Positions 32,455-50,058 of a stretch of DNA of 64,000 nt are shown in pieces (within the stretch, counting starts at the first letter, position 1; every line of letters starts with the position of its first letter). The notes under the pieces were generated by a model. The model had not been told where the DNA came from, did no database searches, and saw nothing but the letters and a program-made list of their open reading frames with translations. A program made the translations under genes and the position numbers. Source of the DNA: Acanthochromis polyacanthus (lineage: Eukaryota; Chordata; Actinopteri; Pomacentridae); contig NC_067127.1 of NCBI RefSeq assembly GCF_021347895.1, positions 39,070,916 to 39,134,915 on the forward strand, written 5' to 3'.

Positions 32455-33420
32455 GTGCGCTCTGTTTTGTTCAATACTTTCAGTTTTTGCCATGCAAACA
32501 GGAGGTCTTTCACCAGAGATGAACTCCTAAACATCAGGACTACAACCCCAATGGATCTAATTCCCACATTCATGGCATCATTTGAGGATTTATGGGACAT
32601 TCTGGTCAGAGGTGTGCTGACCCTGGCCAACACTATCTGCTGGACACGCCGGAAGAGGGGGAGAAGAGCCGGGGCACTGGTGCGTCTTCGCCGGCGCGGT
32701 CATCGTACTCCACTGCCGGGAATTTTTCTGTCCGACATGCGATCTCTGGGCAACAAAATGGACGAACTTCAACTACGGTTGGGTAAAAATAGAGACCTCT
32801 CATCCTCATCTGCCCTCTGCTTCACGGAGACCTGGCTGTGTGAAAATACACCGGATTCTGCGCTCCAGCTGGCGGGGTTCCAAATTATCAGAGCGGATCG
32901 ACAAGCGGACCTCTCTGGTAAGAGGAAAGGCGGAGGGATTTGCTTTTACATCCAGAAATACTGTTCAGCCGACCTGGAATCTCTCATCATTAACTGCAAG
33001 CCATTCTACTCGCCCCGTGAGTTCGCTTCATTCATTCTGATCGGTGTTTACATTCCACCAGCTGGCTGCGCACAGGAGGCCCAGCGTACCCTCGCCGATC
33101 AGATTCAACGTGTAGAGCGAAAAAACCCGGACTCTCTAATTATTGTCCTTGGCGACTTTAATCTGGGAAATCTCTCTCACGAACTCCCCAGATATAAACA
33201 GTTTATTAAATGCCCCACCAGGGAGGAGAACACTTTGGATCACTGCTACACCACCATTAAAGACACCTTTCATGCCGTCCCCCGTGCTCCGCTGGGAGAG
33301 TCTGACCACGTCATAATCCATCTGATTCCTGCTTACAGGCAGAGGTTAAAACTCTGCAAACCTGTGATTAGGACATCAAAACAGTGGACCAGCGAAGCAG
33401 TGGGGAAATTACAAGCATGC
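32455..33420 (+). pseudogene. Rex1 endonuclease part
   Basis: APE-type endonuclease: DMRSLGNKMDELQLRLGKNR, ALCFTETWL (catalytic Glu), GGGICFYIQK, IIVLGDFNLGNL (catalytic Asp-Asn) and LGESDHVIIH (catalytic Asp-His). It then leaves frame near 33418, after SKQWTSEAVGKLQAC. Cuts target DNA for target-primed reverse transcription. All catalytic motifs are present; the protein is broken only by the shift into the reverse-transcriptase frame. Confidence 0.8.
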
Positions 33421-35387
33421 TGGACTCTACTGACTGGAATGTTTTTAGGACTTACACCAACAGCCTGGACGAATACACAGACACGGTGACGTCATACATC
33501 AGCTTCTGTGAGGACAGCTGTGTTACTTCACGCACTAGGGTGAGTTACAACAACGATAAACCCTGGTTCACCGCAAAGCTCAGATCACTCAGGCTGAAGA
33601 AAGAAAGGGCGTTCAAAAGTGAGGACAGAGACAGCTTCAGAGCAGCTAAATGTGATTTTGAGAAAGCAGTGAGAGCTGCTAAACGGCAGTACGCGGAGTC
33701 ACTTCAACAACAGTTCTCTGTTCACGACTCCGCCTCTGTCTGGAAGGGCTTGAAAAAAATAACCAATTACAAGTCATTGTCTCCCCACTCCACTAACGAC
33801 CTACGCCAGGCAAACCAGTTGAACGAGTTTTACTGTCGCTTTGAAAGGCAATGGACAGCTGGCGTCCTCATCCCCGCACCTCACATCTCCAACTCACCTC
33901 TTCAAAGGCCAGCTGACGACCCCATCCCCACACCTCACACCTCCAACGCTCCAGAGCCCCCCAGTCCAGAGACCCAGCTCACTATACAGGAGAGAGAGAT
34001 TAACAGGCTATTCAAGAAGCAGAACCCCCGCAAAGCAGCAGGACCTGACTCTGTCTCCCCCTCCACCTTGAAACACTGTGCTGATCATCTGTCTCCAGTC
34101 TTCACTGACATCTTTAATGAATCACTGGTGACATGCCACATTCCAGCCTGTTTCAAGACCTCCACCATTATCCCTGTCCCGAAGAACCCAAGACCCACTG
34201 GACTTAATGATTACAGACCTGTCGCTCTGACCTCTGTGGTGATGAAGTTCTTTGAGCGCCTTGTGCTTCCTCACCTAAAAGCCGTCACAGACCCTCTTCT
34301 AGACCCCCTGCAGTTCGCCTACAGAGCCAACAGGTCGGTGGATGATGCCGTCAACCTGGCTCTCCACTTCATTCTGCGGCACCTGGACTCAGCAGGAACC
34401 TACGCCAGGATTCTGTTTGTAGATTTCAGTTCTGCTTTTAACACGGTCATCCCTGCCCTGCTCCAGGACAAGCTCCTCCAGCTGAGTGTTCCTGCCTCCA
34501 CCTGCAGATGGATCACAGACTTTCTGTCTGACAGAAAGCAGCATGTGAAGCTGGGGAAGCAAGTCTCCAAGACAAGGACAATCAGCACGGGCTCCCCCCA
34601 AGGCTGTGTTCTTTCTCCACTACTATTCTCCCTGTACACCAACAGCTGCACCTCCAGGCACCAGTCCGTCAAACTCCTGAAGTTTGCTGATGAGACAACC
34701 CTCACTGGACTCATCTCTGATGGGGATGAGTCTGCTTACAAACGGGAGGTAGACAACCTGGTGACCTGGTGCAGCCGGAACAACCTACAGCTCAACGCCC
34801 AGAAGACAGTGGAGATGGTGGTGGACTTCAGGAGGAACACAGCCCCCCCTGCTCCCATCAAGCTCTCAGACTCCACAGTACTCACCGGGGAGTCTTTCCG
34901 CTTTTTGGGATCCATCATCTCCCAGGACCTGAAGTGGGAGATGAACATCACCTCCATAAATAAGAAGGCACAGCAGAGGATGTACTTCCTGAGGCAGCTG
35001 AAGAAGTTCAACCTGCCAAAGACTATGATGGTGCACTTCTACACGGCCATCATAGAGTCCATCCTCTCCTCCTCCATCACCGTCTGGTACCCTGCAGCCA
35101 CCGCTCGGGACAAGAGCAGGCTGCAGCGCATCATCCGCTCGGCTGAGAAGGTGATCGGATGTAACCTGCCATCTCTCCAGGATCTGCACACCTCTAGGAT
35201 TTTAAGGCGGGCAGCCAAGATCTTGGCCGACCCCTCTCCCCCTGGACACAAACTTTTTGAACCCCTCCCCTCAGGCAGGAGGCTGCGCTCCATCAGGACT
35301 AAAACCTCTCGCCACAAGAACAACTTCTTCCCCTCTGCTGCATCGCTGATGAACACTGCCCGTGCCACTGCAAATCAGCTCTGTTGA
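33384..35387 (+). pseudogene. Rex1 reverse transcriptase part
   Basis: Frame of 667 codons. Linker WNVFRTYTNSLDEYTDTVTS, then RT: RKAAGPDSVSPSTLKHCADH, GLNDYRPVALTSVVMKFFER, LFVDFSSAFNTVIPALLQDK (first catalytic Asp), GSPQGCVLSPLLFSLYTN and LLKFADETTLTGLI, ending in LPSGRRLRSIRTKTSRHKNN and FFPSAASLMNTA before the stop at 35387. The active-site motif is FADE where FADD is expected, so one of the two metal-binding Asp residues is Glu. Full-length C terminus. Confidence 0.85.
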
Positions 35388-35560
35388 CCAGATTAATTAC
35401 TACTGCGTAGGAACTGTACATACCTGTCTATTTTATCAGTATTTCTCATATTGCTTACTTACTATTTTATTGTACCTGCACCAAGAGCACCATAGAAAAT
35501 TCCTTGTAAGTGTAAAAACCTACTTGGCAATAAACCGCATTCTGATTGTGAGTCTGAATT

Positions 35561-35870
35561 ACCAAAAGATTAAAATCTATTTTCTCTCCAATCTCATGTA
35601 TTGCAGTGAGTCGTTTATTTCTGCAACAACTGTTTAACTAACTATTGCCAAGCCAGTTCAAGACAAGTAATGATGTGTTCATGAGAGGGTAAAGCTCAGT
35701 CATTCTGCATAGGTGCTTGTATGAAACAACAAGGATATAAAATCTTTTGGTCAGTTATAACCAAATAACCATAAGCACACCCACTCTTGTCCTCATTATT
35801 GCTGTGAATTCAAATGTGATAGTGGAGTTAGTTTAAACAATAGTCAGGTTCCTTATGTATTGATTATAAC
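35561..35870. other. Non-coding, between Rex1 and the next element
   Basis: No frame or repeat ends recognised. Confidence 0.4.
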
Positions 35871-37521
35871 TTTTGTGGGAATTTTTTTGAAGAATTGCAA
35901 AACTATACATTTTCAGAAAGGTAATTGTCTAAGGAATCAGAAAAACAATGTTTGCATTTGCCCAGATGTGTATATGGCGGCCATATTGGAATTAACAAAA
36001 TGGCCACCATAAAATGTATGTATTTTCATATCCTGGCTCCTAAATGAGATGAAACGTTGATTTTAATGTCTAAACCTACATTTTCAGGGTCAAGGAATCC
36101 ACTGGTTCAAGTTATAAAGCTTAAACATTTTTTTTAACATTTTATTTTATCAACCTTCAGATGCATGACATATACAAAATGACCTGATGTGGTTATTTCT
36201 CCAAAACTATGAATTCACTCTCACACCAAGGGCACTGTTTGCTCCTGATGGAACAATTTTTCCATGTCTTGATAAGTCCAAGTTAATCCATCCAGGGGCG
36301 GACTGACGTTCGGGGATACCGGGCATATCCCCGGTGGGCCGATGCGGCTGTGGGCCGGTCGGACCACGAGAAAAAAAAAGTCTAGCGCGACATCGCCAAC
36401 AGCGCTATGGTCCGCTCCACAAGGAGGCTGGGCTGACAGCTGGACAGCTCCTGATACCATAGGCTGGTTTACCTGTGATTGCTGCTGATAGCCAATCACA
36501 TTTCAACCCTGCGGCAGTTAAAGCTGCTGTCCGGAGTTTGAATCGCAGCGTCTCCCAAAACGCTGTTGGTCCCACCCTCCCTCCCTCTGATTTCGCCCCT
36601 TTATTTGTGCACGCGCGCAGTACATGAGAGAAGTGCCCGGAGTGCTGCAGCATATGGCCTGTTTTGCTGTTTTCCCCTCTTCTGCATTTAGTACATTTAG
36701 TAAATAATAAAGGAATTACGTTAGAATGCTGTATTGAGTCTAACTTGTCCTAATACCAAAATAACATGAATCTGCTAGGACGAACGAGTAAAGTTTCAAT
36801 ATGTGATTACACTCGTGTATCCCTCTCGATGACGTTGTTTATCAAACTTAGTGCATTTACGCGTGTATATGTGTTAGATTGTTTATTTATTTCTATCTAG
36901 AGTTCAGAATTGCATGACTCCTCTGACGAAGAGTATGTCCCAGACGCCCCAACATCTTCCTCCAGAGGTCGGGCATCTAAACGAAGCCGCCAGGCGGGCT
37001 ATGGAGGCTGTGGTCGGGGAGCGACGTGAGCACCCCGAGCCAAAAAACGTCCTGCAGTCTCTTGGCCTGACAAGCCGTGGGATTGGTAACTTTTCTGGAA
37101 GTTGCTGAGCCCTGATGCTCTCTCCTCCACAAGCAAAACAAATGTGCGCGCGGTTGCGTAGTGCGTAGCTCGCCCACCTCTGCATGGGCTTGCTTGCTGT
37201 GCGCGTAACCGTTGATTGACAGCATGACAAAGCTGAAGCTCGAACTTGATTGGTCGGCAGCAACCGGCACTTTTTGGAATAACATGGGGGTCTATGAGAG
37301 GAAGGCGGAGCTCAGGAATAAATTTTCTTATCGCGTTATACTAACTTTATATTATAGTATCGAACTAGACTAACACATTTAAGCTTTGTTAAAAAATGAT
37401 ACATAAATTGAAAACAAACGGAAACTCCGGACAGCAGCTTTAAGTCCCACCCACTCCCTCACTCTGCAGCTGCTGTCACCTGTCAATCACACACAGACGA
37501 GACGGGCATCCAACGGCAACT

Positions 37522-37749
37522 TTGGATGGATGCGAGTCGGTGCAAAATATGGAAAAAAAATCCCAAAAACGAAAAGGTGGCGCTGAGAAGCTGAGGGACA
37601 AAAGGAGAAAATCCCTTCAAGACCATGCAACAACGAGCATGAAAATAACTGATTTATTTGGCGGTCGCTCGGGAGAAGTTTCTGGAAAGAGTCCAGAACT
37701 TTCCATCCCAGGCACAAGCACTAGCAGCATTAGTGGGACGAGTAACTGA
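37522..37749 (+). pseudogene. hAT transposase N-terminal fragment
   Basis: 75 codons: KKSQKRKGGAEKLRDKRRKS, then an SIPGTSTSSISGTSN tail. KRKGGAEKxRxKK starts are typical of hAT/ZMYM-type transposases of fish. The BED finger, RNase-H core and dimerisation region are absent. A similar start occurs at 52309. Confidence 0.65.
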
Positions 37750-37777
37750 CTGACAAAGGTTAAGGTATAACTAACTA

Positions 37778-38032
37778 TAAGTTTTTATATTGTATACAGT
37801 TGTTTGTACAGTAGCTGCATAGTTGTTATTTTATTTAAAGTATAAGTTATCACATGATTGTATATAGTTGTTTGTATAGTTGCTGTATAGTTGTTATTTT
37901 ATATAAAGGATAAGTTATCACATTGTATATAGTTGTTTGTATAGTTGCTGTATAGTTGTTATTTTATATAAAGGATAAGTTATCACATTGTATATAGTTG
38001 TTTGTATAGTTGCTTGCTGTGTAGTTTGTTAT
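37778..38032. repeat. ~66-bp minisatellite in the hAT
   Basis: Nearly four copies of TTGTATATAGTTGTTTGTATAG...; units start near 37785, 37857, 37922 and 37987. Confidence 0.8.
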
Positions 38033-40291
38033 TTATCTATAATATATATAGAAATAATATTTACATCTATATTTTTCATCTATTTTTAAATAAAACAAAC
38101 TTTGTGAAATAAACTTATTGTTGTAATTAAGTTGCCCTCTCGTGGTTTACTCGTGGTATAGACAGGTGGTGTCACTAACAGGCTGGCAAATAGGTAAGCT
38201 AAATTCTATTGTATCAACATGCTATAAAATCACAATATATCTGCAATTATTTTACAGTAAGCTACTGAAAGCTTAAGGTTAATTATTATTATACGATTAT
38301 GGTAGAATTGCTTCTTTTTTCAGCGAGGAACTCAGGAACATGAAACTTGTGTTGCTGGCTGGTTGGTTGCCACACCATGCATGAAGTGGGCCGGTGTGTC
38401 CATGTCTCCCGGGCCACTGTTACCCCCCAGTCCGCCCCTGAATCCATCTGCTTAAGAAGCTGGGAGAAGACATGTCCCATGAAGACCTGCCTCCTCAAAC
38501 TGGAACTTCAAGCCACCAAGATGCAACAGATACAAGTTTTGCCGATCACACTTCTGATCAGCTAAGTCGGAAGATAGCACTGGTGGATGGCATGGTTCTT
38601 GTGCAGAAGCTGAGCAAAAAACTAGTGACAGTAGTGACAGTCAAGGATCTGAGTGGCTGCTTCAATGACAGACTGATGCAAATGACACAAGATTACGATG
38701 AAATCATCCTTGTGTTTGACACATACAGGGCAGATTCTCTGAAGAGTGCAACCAGAGATAAACGAAGACAAGGAAAAGCTTCTATTCAGTATCAAGTCAG
38801 GGATGACACTAACATCAAACACATCCCAATGAGCAAGTTCCTGTCCCATGACAAGACAAAAGCTGATCTCACTGACTATCTTGCTGCCAAAATTCTAGAG
38901 TACAACAGTGGATCCTCAAATCTGATCATCACATCTGCTTCTGGATACACTAGGAGCAACAAAGACCTGGTCTTTGAGGAAAATAATCATGAAGAAGCAG
39001 CCACACTGCTGATCCACCAGGCTGTGCTGGCTTCACAGCGAAACCCACCGGATGCAGAGTTAGTATTTTTCTCCCCAGATACGGATGTTTTAGTGCTAGT
39101 CACAGCAAACTATCACCTCTTGCTGAAGAAAACGTCCATGTCTATGGCCTCTGGTGTTGTGCACATTGAACCACTGTGGCGAGCTCTTGGTAAAGAAAGA
39201 GCCATGGCTTTGCCAGCCTTCCATGCTTTCACTGGGGCCGACAACACAGGAAGGTTCTCCCGTATAGGCAAGGCAACTTGGCTGCAGGTCTACCTCAGAA
39301 CAGATGAGGAGGTTATCAATGCTCTACAGATGCTTTTAGATGAAGCAGAAGTGACGGAAGGAATGCAGTCAACACTGGAGTCCTTTGTATGTGCAGCTTA
39401 CTCACTTAAAGGTATTAACATCAAAAAAATCCCTGAACTGCGATGGCATCTGTTCTGCAAGCATAAAGCAGAAGGTGACAAGCTCCCTCCAACACCTGGG
39501 GCTCTGAAACAGCACATTTTGAGAGTCCATGTCCAAACAAGGACATGGGCACAAGCAGTCATTGCTCAGCAGGAGCCACAGCTGGATCCCCTGCAGAATG
39601 GGTACCACAAACAAATGGATGGATTGCTGAAACCAACGACCACAGATGTCCTCCCATCACCAAAGGCCATCCTTGAGATGGTCCAATGCAGGTGTAGATC
39701 AGAGTGCTCTTCTGGCAGATGTTCCTGCAAAGCAAAGGACTTAGCCTGTACTGACATGTGTCAGTGCAGCAGCCACTGCCAGAACGATGAAGATTCTCAT
39801 GCTCTGATACACCATAGTGATGATGATGATGATGATTACGATGATGCATAAAGACTGTCAATGATTATGTCAAGCTGTTTAAAATGGTTGTTCAAAGACA
39901 AAAAGTTGAAAGAAATCTCAATTAAAACAAGTCTGTGTTAGTATCTGTCTGACTGTCTGGGATGTGTTGTTTTTTTTGTTTTTTTTACAGATATGGTAGT
40001 TTGGGTTTATGATTTCTTCAATGGGATAATCTAAAAAATATGAAACAATAACTTGGACCATTGGATTCCTTGACCCTGAAAATGTAGGTTTAGACATTAA
40101 AATCAACGTTTCATCTCATTTAGAAGCCACGATATGCAAAAATACACATTTTATGGTGACCATTTTGTTAATTCCAATATGGTCACCATATACACATCTG
40201 AGCAAATGCAAACATTAATTTTCTGATTCCTGAGACAATAACCTTTCCAAAAATGTATAGTTTTGCAATTCTTCAAAAAATTCCAACAAAA

Positions 40292-40482
40292 TGACATAAG
40301 ACTATATGCCATCAGACTATATAACACTACTGTGTAGTTGTTATTAGGTGCAATATTTATTATCTTGTTCTTGCACTTTCGTGACTTTTGCACTCCTCTG
40401 TTTTTGTTTCTAAGAGCCCTGTAACGGTAAATTTCTCCTTTGTGAGATTAATAAAGTCTATCTTATCTTATCTTATTTTAAT
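40292..40482 (+). mobile_element. LINE 3'-tail fragment
   Basis: TGTAACGGTAAATTTCTCC followed by GAGATTAATAAAGTC and a TATCTTATCTTATCTTA repeat end at 40482. This is the common 3' end of fish CR1/L2-group LINEs. Directly abuts the end of the XPG-type element. Confidence 0.65.
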
Positions 40483-40985
40483 GAACTTGACTACAAGCTG
40501 ATATGGGGATTTTAGGATGTAGTTGTCTCATTTTATGGCTTTGAGATAGGAACGCTGAGACTGTAAAACTCACATGGGCGCACATACACACTAAGCAGTA
40601 AAGGAGTGGCAAGTCCACGTGACCACAAGACATCCTGTGGACTATAAGGTGCAATCACGCTTGAACTCCAATCACTTCGCCCTGACCACTGGAGAGAGCC
40701 AAGGTAAGACTGCAGAGATGGCTGTCTAGCAGTTCAACTCAAAAACTAACAATCTTTGTCTCATATTACAGCAATTATGCTCTACAGCAAATTTTAAAAA
40801 TCTCTACGGTGTCGATTATAGCGTTTCTTGATGGTACGCAATGATTTAAAATATGATGTTGAATAATGTTTATTGCTGAGATGCTAGTGGGTTCAACATA
40901 TGATAATGATGCATCAATATTGCGTTCAAAAATCCTTCTTGTAAAAGATACAGACCTGCAAGAAATGGATGTTCAAAGCCATCTT
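40483..40985. other. Non-coding, nothing recognised
   Basis: No frame, repeat end or RNA gene identified. Confidence 0.4.
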
Positions 40986-41591
40986 TTCTAGAAGTTTAGG
41001 AGCAGGGTTCAAATTGTTCTATCATGGTGTAGATAGGAAGAGAAATGGAGTAGGAAGGAGGAGCTTGTTAGGAATGTCCTGGAGGTAAAAAGAGTGTCAG
41101 ATCGAGTGATGAGCCTGAAGCTAGAAATTGAAGGTGTGATGTTCAATGTTGTTAGTGGGTATGCTCCACAAGTAGGATGTGAGCTGGAGGAGAAGCAGAA
41201 ATTCTGGTTGGACCTTGATGAAGTGATGCAGAGCATCCCTAGAAGTGAGAGAGTTGTCATTGGTGCAGACTTCAATGGACATGTTGGTGCAGGAAACAGA
41301 GATGATGAGGTCATGGGGAGGTTTGGTATCCAGGAGAGGAACGCAGAAGGACAGATGTTGGTTGACTTTGCAAAAAGGATGGAAATGGCTGTAGTGAATA
41401 CTTTCTTCCAGAAGAGGCAGGAACATAGGGTGACCTATAAGAGTGGAGGTAGGAACACACAGGTAGACTACATCTTGTGTAGACGGTGCAATCTGAAGGA
41501 GATCAGTGACTGCAAAGTAGTGGTAGGTGAGATTGTAGCCAGACAGCATAGGATGGTGGTGTGTAGGATGACCCTGGTGGTGAAGAAATGA
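40986..41591 (+). mobile_element. RTE-type LINE fragment (endonuclease domain)
   Basis: Frame 41094-41591 reads SDRVMSLKLEIEGVMFNVVS, GYAPQVGCELEEKQKFWLDL, ERVVIGADFNGHVGAG and TQVDYILCRR, the endonuclease of RTE-clade LINEs (proteins often misnamed craniofacial development protein 2-like). Upstream GFKLFYHGVDRKRNGVG is also present in another frame. Truncated on both sides, no reverse transcriptase. Confidence 0.8.
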
Positions 41592-42853
41592 AGAGGGCAA
41601 AGGCAGAGCAGAGGACCGCAATCATTTGTTGAGCTCATCCATACACCAGTCAGCGCACAGTTGGTCGTTGCTAAGGACGCTTCCATCGTTGCTGTGGTGG
41701 CTGCTAAGGAAGCATCCACGGGCTAAACCAAACGACGTAGGTCTATATGTTATTGTATTTATTCGTTACATTGTGTCGTTATCTGAGCTCTTAACATATT
41801 TGTGTAGTTACTGACGATATCTATTGTTAACCTTTCCTGCTGTCCGCTTTCTGACCGTTGTCGAGAAAACACGGGAGAACAAAGTGCAGCACTTGCGGCA
41901 CCTTTCTTCTTCAGTGGTGTCTGTGTAAAACAATGTCCAACATGCAAACAGCACACCTAGCGCCATGAAGCACAAAATACAGGTGTAAATCAATGACATC
42001 TTACAATTACAATGTCCTGTCTTTTAACCAATAAGACACATTGCCCACATATAAAGAACTTCACATCAGTTTGTTTGTTTGTTTGTTTTTATTAAGAACC
42101 CCTATTAGCTTTTGCAAAGCAGCAGCTATTCTTCCTGGGGTCTTCATAATTTCATTTGTGACAACACCAAAAAGCAACATGTACACAAAATACATATAAA
42201 TCAAATTACAAAATACATAAACAATACATACAAAAATACACGTATACAATACAAATAACATCACAAACTTGTACTAACCAAAAGCATACAACACATAATA
42301 CTCCCACTTTGAATTATAAAATAAAATTTTCTTCTTCAAAGATACCATGGCCTAACAGTAATAATTAAAGAATAATCTACCTCAGAAACCAACCATATCA
42401 TAAATCACATAAACAGTAAAACACCAAACCTTACATCCTTGCTATTGGTAATATTCACAATATATATGTATAATTAAAACTATCTTGCTGTAGTGACATT
42501 ACAGTCACTACATTTAAGTTTAAGATTTAATTTAATGAATTATTGTATTTTACAAATTTCTATTCCCAAGCAACCCACTAAACTAATAACTAAAATTTTG
42601 TGCTACATAATGCTCTTTTAGTTTTATTTTAAAGTTTTCAATATTCCCCATTTTTGAGACAATCCGGATGTTATCGCTCGCTCCCTACAAAAGCATCAGG
42701 TTTTTTTTATATTTTGGATTTCGATTAATTAGATGATCAACAAATTGATGTAATTTCCTGGTGGGTGTGTTTATGCAGCCTATTAAATACTTTTTCCCAC
42801 ATGAAATAAAGTACAATCCATACATCATGGTCCGGTGTTCATTGTTTGTTTTG

Positions 42854-42898
42854 TCCATCCATCCATCCATCCATCCATCCATCCATCCATCCATCCCA
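42854..42898. repeat. (ATCC)n microsatellite
   Basis: About 11 units of CATC. Confidence 0.95.
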
Positions 42899-43324
42899 CA
42901 CAAAGTGCATTTTTTGAGTTCTCTATACTTCTATCCATGGTTGTGCTGTTTTCATAGAGGCACACAACTTTATATTGCAGTAAAAACAATGAGCCCAGGG
43001 GGAGTTAAAACATGACTGGAGCAACTAGAAACTACTTCAGGGAGTTAATGACACACCAGCATAGCAACACAACTACAGCAACAACAAATACCACAACATC
43101 TACAGAGAAAAATATCATTATTGCTCTCCTCATTATTACGAAATATATATACTCTTTATATATGAGGAACCATAAACACGCTAAAGACACAATAAAGTAG
43201 GCAAAAAAGGTAATGAATAAAGTTTCAACACAAACAGGCATAAGGTATTCCCTAAGGCCTGAATTTAACATGATAGGGTTAGTAAATAAATAAAAGGAAA
43301 AACAGAAAAGGTAAAGCAAAGACA

Positions 43325-43460
43325 AAATTTTCCTTTTATTTATTTATATATTTATTTCTCTTTATATTTCCACATTTATTATTTATTTATTTCTCTTTAT
43401 ATTTCCACATTATTTATTTATTTCTCTTTATATTTCCACATTTATTTATTTATATTTTGA
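43325..43460. repeat. AT-rich minisatellite
   Basis: Three to four units of TTTATTTATTTCTCTTTATA with TTTCCACAT, unit 30-40 bp. Confidence 0.85.
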
Positions 43461-43890
43461 TTTGGCACTCCTATTACTCCATACTAATCAACCAGCATAA
43501 CGGTATAAAATGTGACGCTGTCACAATTTAATGCCGTGACGTGAAATTCAGCGTAAAACAAACCAAACCAAGATGATTTCCAATAACTGAATGGGATAAT
43601 GTGAACGTTTTATATATATTTCTCGCTAAAAATGTCATCAAAATGTTTTTTTCTGTCCAAACTATCTTAAAATAATGCATTTTCCACGGAAAATAAAAGG
43701 AATGGCCGCCATGTTTTTATTTTGAGAAGCCTGCAGCAAGCAGTCACGTGACCCTTCGTCAGACCCATAGAAAAGAATTGGGGGAAAAAACGTGAGAATC
43801 TCACAATTTTCAGGCCCAAATTGTGAGATTGTAACGTTTTGCATTGTGGACCAACGTGACTATGTCCACAATTTGCTATGAGACTGGGTT

Positions 43891-44510
43891 GTTGTCGGCG
43901 TTTCTGTGTGCTTCTCTATGATGTGGCAGCTGATTGCAAACACACTGGGGCATGCACGTGTTTGGCTCTCGGCCTCTCTCTATGCCCTCACCTGCTCTTC
44001 ACAGCACATTAGGCAGGATGGCTATAAGCCTCTCACCCACCCAAATAGACACATACCCACACAGTCATACAGACATTCACCTTGTTTTTGTCTCCAGCAG
44101 TATAGTGGAGTGAAGCCTAATTGCTTGAGTGATATGATGGGTGCCTTTGCAAATACTAGACTCAACCTGTCGGACAATTTTGTCAAGTATTTTCCAAAGT
44201 TTCTATTTTTTATCCCGTCCTCTTTACCTAGCTCTATGATTTCAGTGCTTCTCTCAGCTTTCTAAGGCTTTGCAGAATCCAAGGATAATGCAAGGAAAAT
44301 ATGTGTATGCCAGATATGTGTTTACATATATATAGTTTTTGTGCATTCGTATGTATACGTATCCAGCCAATGGGCCTCATTAAGCAGGGAAGTTTTTGGA
44401 CCTTTGAGACCTTGCCTTCAGTAAACTTGGTGTCATTAATGGGTGTTAATGATGTTGGCCTTTGTAATCACTCTGTATATGTATGTGTGTGTGCATTTGT
44501 TTTTGTGTGT
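43891..44510. other. Region upstream of the glucosidase-like gene
   Basis: No clear TATA box or exon found. The sequence from 44320 is TATA/GTGT-rich. A promoter could be here but I cannot point to it. Confidence 0.35.
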
Positions 44511-44513
44511 TAG

Positions 44514-50058
<5,545 letters not shown>

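Larger units (their letters stand above)
32415..35560 (+). mobile_element. Rex1 LINE, nearly complete
   Basis: The 5' region begins near 32415 (ACCAAGATGGCGCCACAGAC). Endonuclease and reverse transcriptase follow in two overlapping frames. The 3' region has TTGGCAATAAACCGCATTCT, ending in GATTCTGATT-like short repeats, as in Rex1/CR1-group LINEs of fish. One frameshift (about 33418) separates the two frames. Confidence 0.85.
36293..38440. mobile_element. hAT transposon, internally deleted
   Basis: 2148 bp, ends CAGGGGCGGACTG and CAGTCCGCCCCTG, perfect 8-bp TSD AATCCATC at 36285-36292 and 38441-38448. It carries only the N-terminal start of a transposase (37522-37749) and a 66-bp minisatellite. 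Inserted into the XPG-like gene of the surrounding transposon. Confidence 0.92.
36173..39851 (+). pseudogene. XPG/PIN-like nuclease + CXC domain gene, interrupted by a hAT
   Basis: Two parts: about 36173-36292 and 38449-39851. The second is an open frame of about 467 codons. Removing the hAT and one TSD joins ...FAPDGTIFPCLDKSKL to IHLLKKLGEDMSHEDL in frame, so the ATG at 38472 is internal. Nuclease-type acidic motifs, in order: KIALVDGMVLVQ, IILVFDTYRADS, LVFFSPDTDVLVLV and FHAFTGADNTGRFSRIGK. The C terminus has CRCRSECSSGRCSCKAKDLA then CTDMCQCSSHC, a tesmin/TSO1-like CXC cluster, followed by an Asp-rich tail. Expected role: DNA cutting for transposition (inference). A possible 3' splice site (ACCTTCAG, 36160) lies upstream, but an in-frame TGA follows it, so the 5' part is incomplete or damaged. 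Not a host gene as far as I can tell. Confidence 0.7.
35871..40291 (+). mobile_element. TIR DNA transposon carrying an XPG/PIN-like + CXC gene
   Basis: Inverted arms 35871-36114 and 40047-40291 (about 245 bp) match closely, e.g. GAAACGTTGATTTTAATGTC and its complement. Outer ends TTTTGTGGGAATTT / AAATTCCAACAAAA; I could not confirm a TSD. The interior gene encodes an XPG/PIN-like nuclease with a C-terminal CXC cysteine cluster. XPG-like nucleases are known from Academ-superfamily transposons, so that is my best guess. A 2.15-kb hAT element (36293-38440) lies inside. Without it the element is about 2.27 kb. Confidence 0.75.
41600..43890. repeat. Unclassified interspersed repeat, copy 2, with later insertions
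   Basis: 41625-42060 and 42710-42850 match the reverse complement of 14040-14440; 43490-43880 matches 14530-14930 directly. Between them lie a retroelement tail (42075-42170: CTATTAGCTTTTGCAAAGCA, CTTCCTGGGGTC), AT-rich sequence and simple repeats. The inverted repeat TCTCACAATTT...AAATTGTGAGA recurs near 43800. Class unknown. Confidence 0.55.

Noticed and set aside
38472..39851. Intact host gene for an XPG-like protein starting at 38472
   Set aside because: The frame extends upstream across the hAT insertion and the gene lies between transposon inverted repeats, so it is a transposon gene.
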